Assembly: GCA_003454335.1 (NCBI GenBank)
Contig: DMKK01000220.1
Location: 1 to 16,198, forward strand
Reading direction: 5' to 3'
Source of the DNA: Gammaproteobacteria bacterium
GTDB taxonomy: Bacteria > Pseudomonadota > Gammaproteobacteria > UBA9214
DNA length: 16,198 bases
In this document: positions 15,476 through 16,198 of the stretch, one piece after another
Layout of the letters: every line of letters begins with the position of its first letter
Numbering within the stretch: the first letter of the stretch is position 1
The notes under the pieces: generated by a model
The model's input: the letters and a program-made list of their open reading frames with translations, nothing else
Database searches by the model: none
What the model was told of the DNA's origin: nothing
Position numbers and translations under genes: made by a program

Positions 15476-16134
15476 TCCTGCAACTCTCCTGCATCAGCAG
15501 ACACTACTTGCGTACTCTGGTATTTCAGCTCCAGCAAGTGCTGCATCGGGGATCCGGCTGCAGTCGCCGCCAGCGCTTCCTGGTAGGCCTGGTTTGCGGC
15601 CGTCAGGTTCCCGCGGGCAACAAAAACGTCTCCCCCGGCTTCTGTATACAGCGGCTCAAAGGCAGCTCCCTTGGGCTTCTGGTTCAGCAGTGTTTCAGCA
15701 CCCTCCAGGTTTTCCATGGCAAGCAGGACACGGGCAAGCCGCAGGCGTACCGTGTCCTGCATGATGTCCGACTTGCTGTTCTCAAGCACCCATTCCAGCT
15801 GAGCCTGCGCAGCCTCCAGTTCGCCGGCTTCAATCCTGACCTTGGCAAGCGCCAGTGATGCGAGCGCGGCATAGGGGGTATCACCATACTCCGCAACCAG
15901 CATACCGGCCTTCTGACTCACCGCCATGGCATCACCGCTTTCCACGGAGTTCATCAGCATCGTGTACAGGTTCGATGCATTCTGAGCATTCCTGTCCTGC
16001 CAGGAGAACCACGCCTTGCCACCAAACAGGACAGCCAGTCCCAGCACGACACCGGTAATGATCGAACCGCCATTCTCGCTCCACCACTTCTTGATTTGCT
16101 CAAGCTTCTCGTCATCTGTCAAATTCGCGTCCAT
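15472..16134 (-). CDS. yfgM: Inner-membrane TPR protein YfgM, SecYEG ancillary subunit
   Basis: YfgM is an inner-membrane protein with a periplasmic TPR domain that works with PpiD at the Sec translocon in E. coli. The 220-aa product has a short charged cytoplasmic N-terminus (DDEKLEQIKKWWSENGG), one membrane helix at about 24-44 and helical TPR-like repeats to the end (for example YAALASLALAKVRIEAGELEAA). The ATG at 16134 has GGAG 6 bases upstream; the preceding TTG codon is not preferred. It is translationally coupled to bamB. In E. coli hisS precedes yfgM; no hisS end is recognisable in the last 64 bases. Confidence 0.94.
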   Translation of the reverse strand: MDANLTDDEKLEQIKKWWSENGGSIITGVVLGLAVLFGGKAWFSWQDRNAQNASNLYTMLMNSVESGDAMAVSQKAGMLVAEYGDTPYAALASLALAKVRIEAGELEAAQAQLEWVLENSKSDIMQDTVRLRLARVLLAMENLEGAETLLNQKPKGAAFEPLYTEAGGDVFVARGNLTAANQAYQEALAATAAGSPMQHLLELKYQSTQVVSADAGELQE

Positions 16135-16198
16135 CAATCACTCCAGTTACTAATATTCAAAATAGATAATTATCCACCACATTCTACGGACTGATGGG
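16135..16198. other. Non-coding right edge upstream of yfgM
   Basis: Sixty-four A/T-rich bases before yfgM. Minus-strand reading frames are closed or give no recognisable HisS C-terminus, so the upstream gene must end outside the window. No clear promoter could be assigned. Only the yfgM ribosome site (GGAG) is identifiable. Confidence 0.5.

Noticed and set aside
16135..16198. C-terminal fragment of hisS, expected upstream of yfgM
   Set aside because: The minus-strand frames give short stop-interrupted peptides with no HisRS-like sequence.

Overview
The window looks like the chromosome of a non-enteric gammaproteobacterium with fairly high GC. The gene orders are those of known gammaproteobacterial neighbourhoods, including queG divergent from nnrD-tsaE-amidase, rsmI divergent from lpoA-yraN-SIS-BON, and yfgM-bamB-der. 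REP-like palindromes of the type common in Pseudomonas and its relatives lie between genes. I see no phage genes, transposase genes, CRISPR array, tRNA or rRNA. The species cannot be named from this sequence.

Layout. (1) 1-3523, minus strand: nnrD, tsaE and an N-acetylmuramoyl-L-alanine amidase with AMIN and LysM domains, with queG divergent at 3626-4705. These cover NAD(P)HX repair, the tRNA modifications t6A (TsaE) and queuosine (QueG), and septal peptidoglycan splitting. (2) 4706-4826: a convergent gap holding a REP/BIME-like palindrome, with a second REP copy cut by the left window edge. (3) 4827-9441: rsmI (minus), divergent from lpoA-yraN-gmhA/diaA-dolP-like (plus). This cluster serves the cell envelope and ribosome. 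Its SIS-domain protein keeps the full GmhA zinc-site pattern, so phosphoheptose isomerase fits better than DiaA. (4) 9595-11560, minus: a two-gene glutathione-dependent formaldehyde detoxification operon (adhC/frmA then fghA), separated from region 3 by nested inverted repeats. (5) 11734-12836: the least conventional part, with a small conserved hypothetical gene (probably DUF5062), a lower-GC seven-helix membrane protein with two PQ-loop-like halves, and an approximately 164-bp near-perfect inverted-repeat element touching the der stop codon. (6) 12837-16134, minus: yfgM-bamB-der, i.e. translocon chaperone partner, outer-membrane assembly lipoprotein and ribosome-assembly GTPase.

Most of the window is conserved housekeeping. 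I did not find a convincing new multigene system. The best leads are the membrane protein and inverted-repeat element beside der, the GmhA/DiaA identity question, and the several families of intergenic palindromes. No stretch over 300 bases lacks a gene; the longest gap is the rsmI/lpoA divergent gap at 5688-5977.
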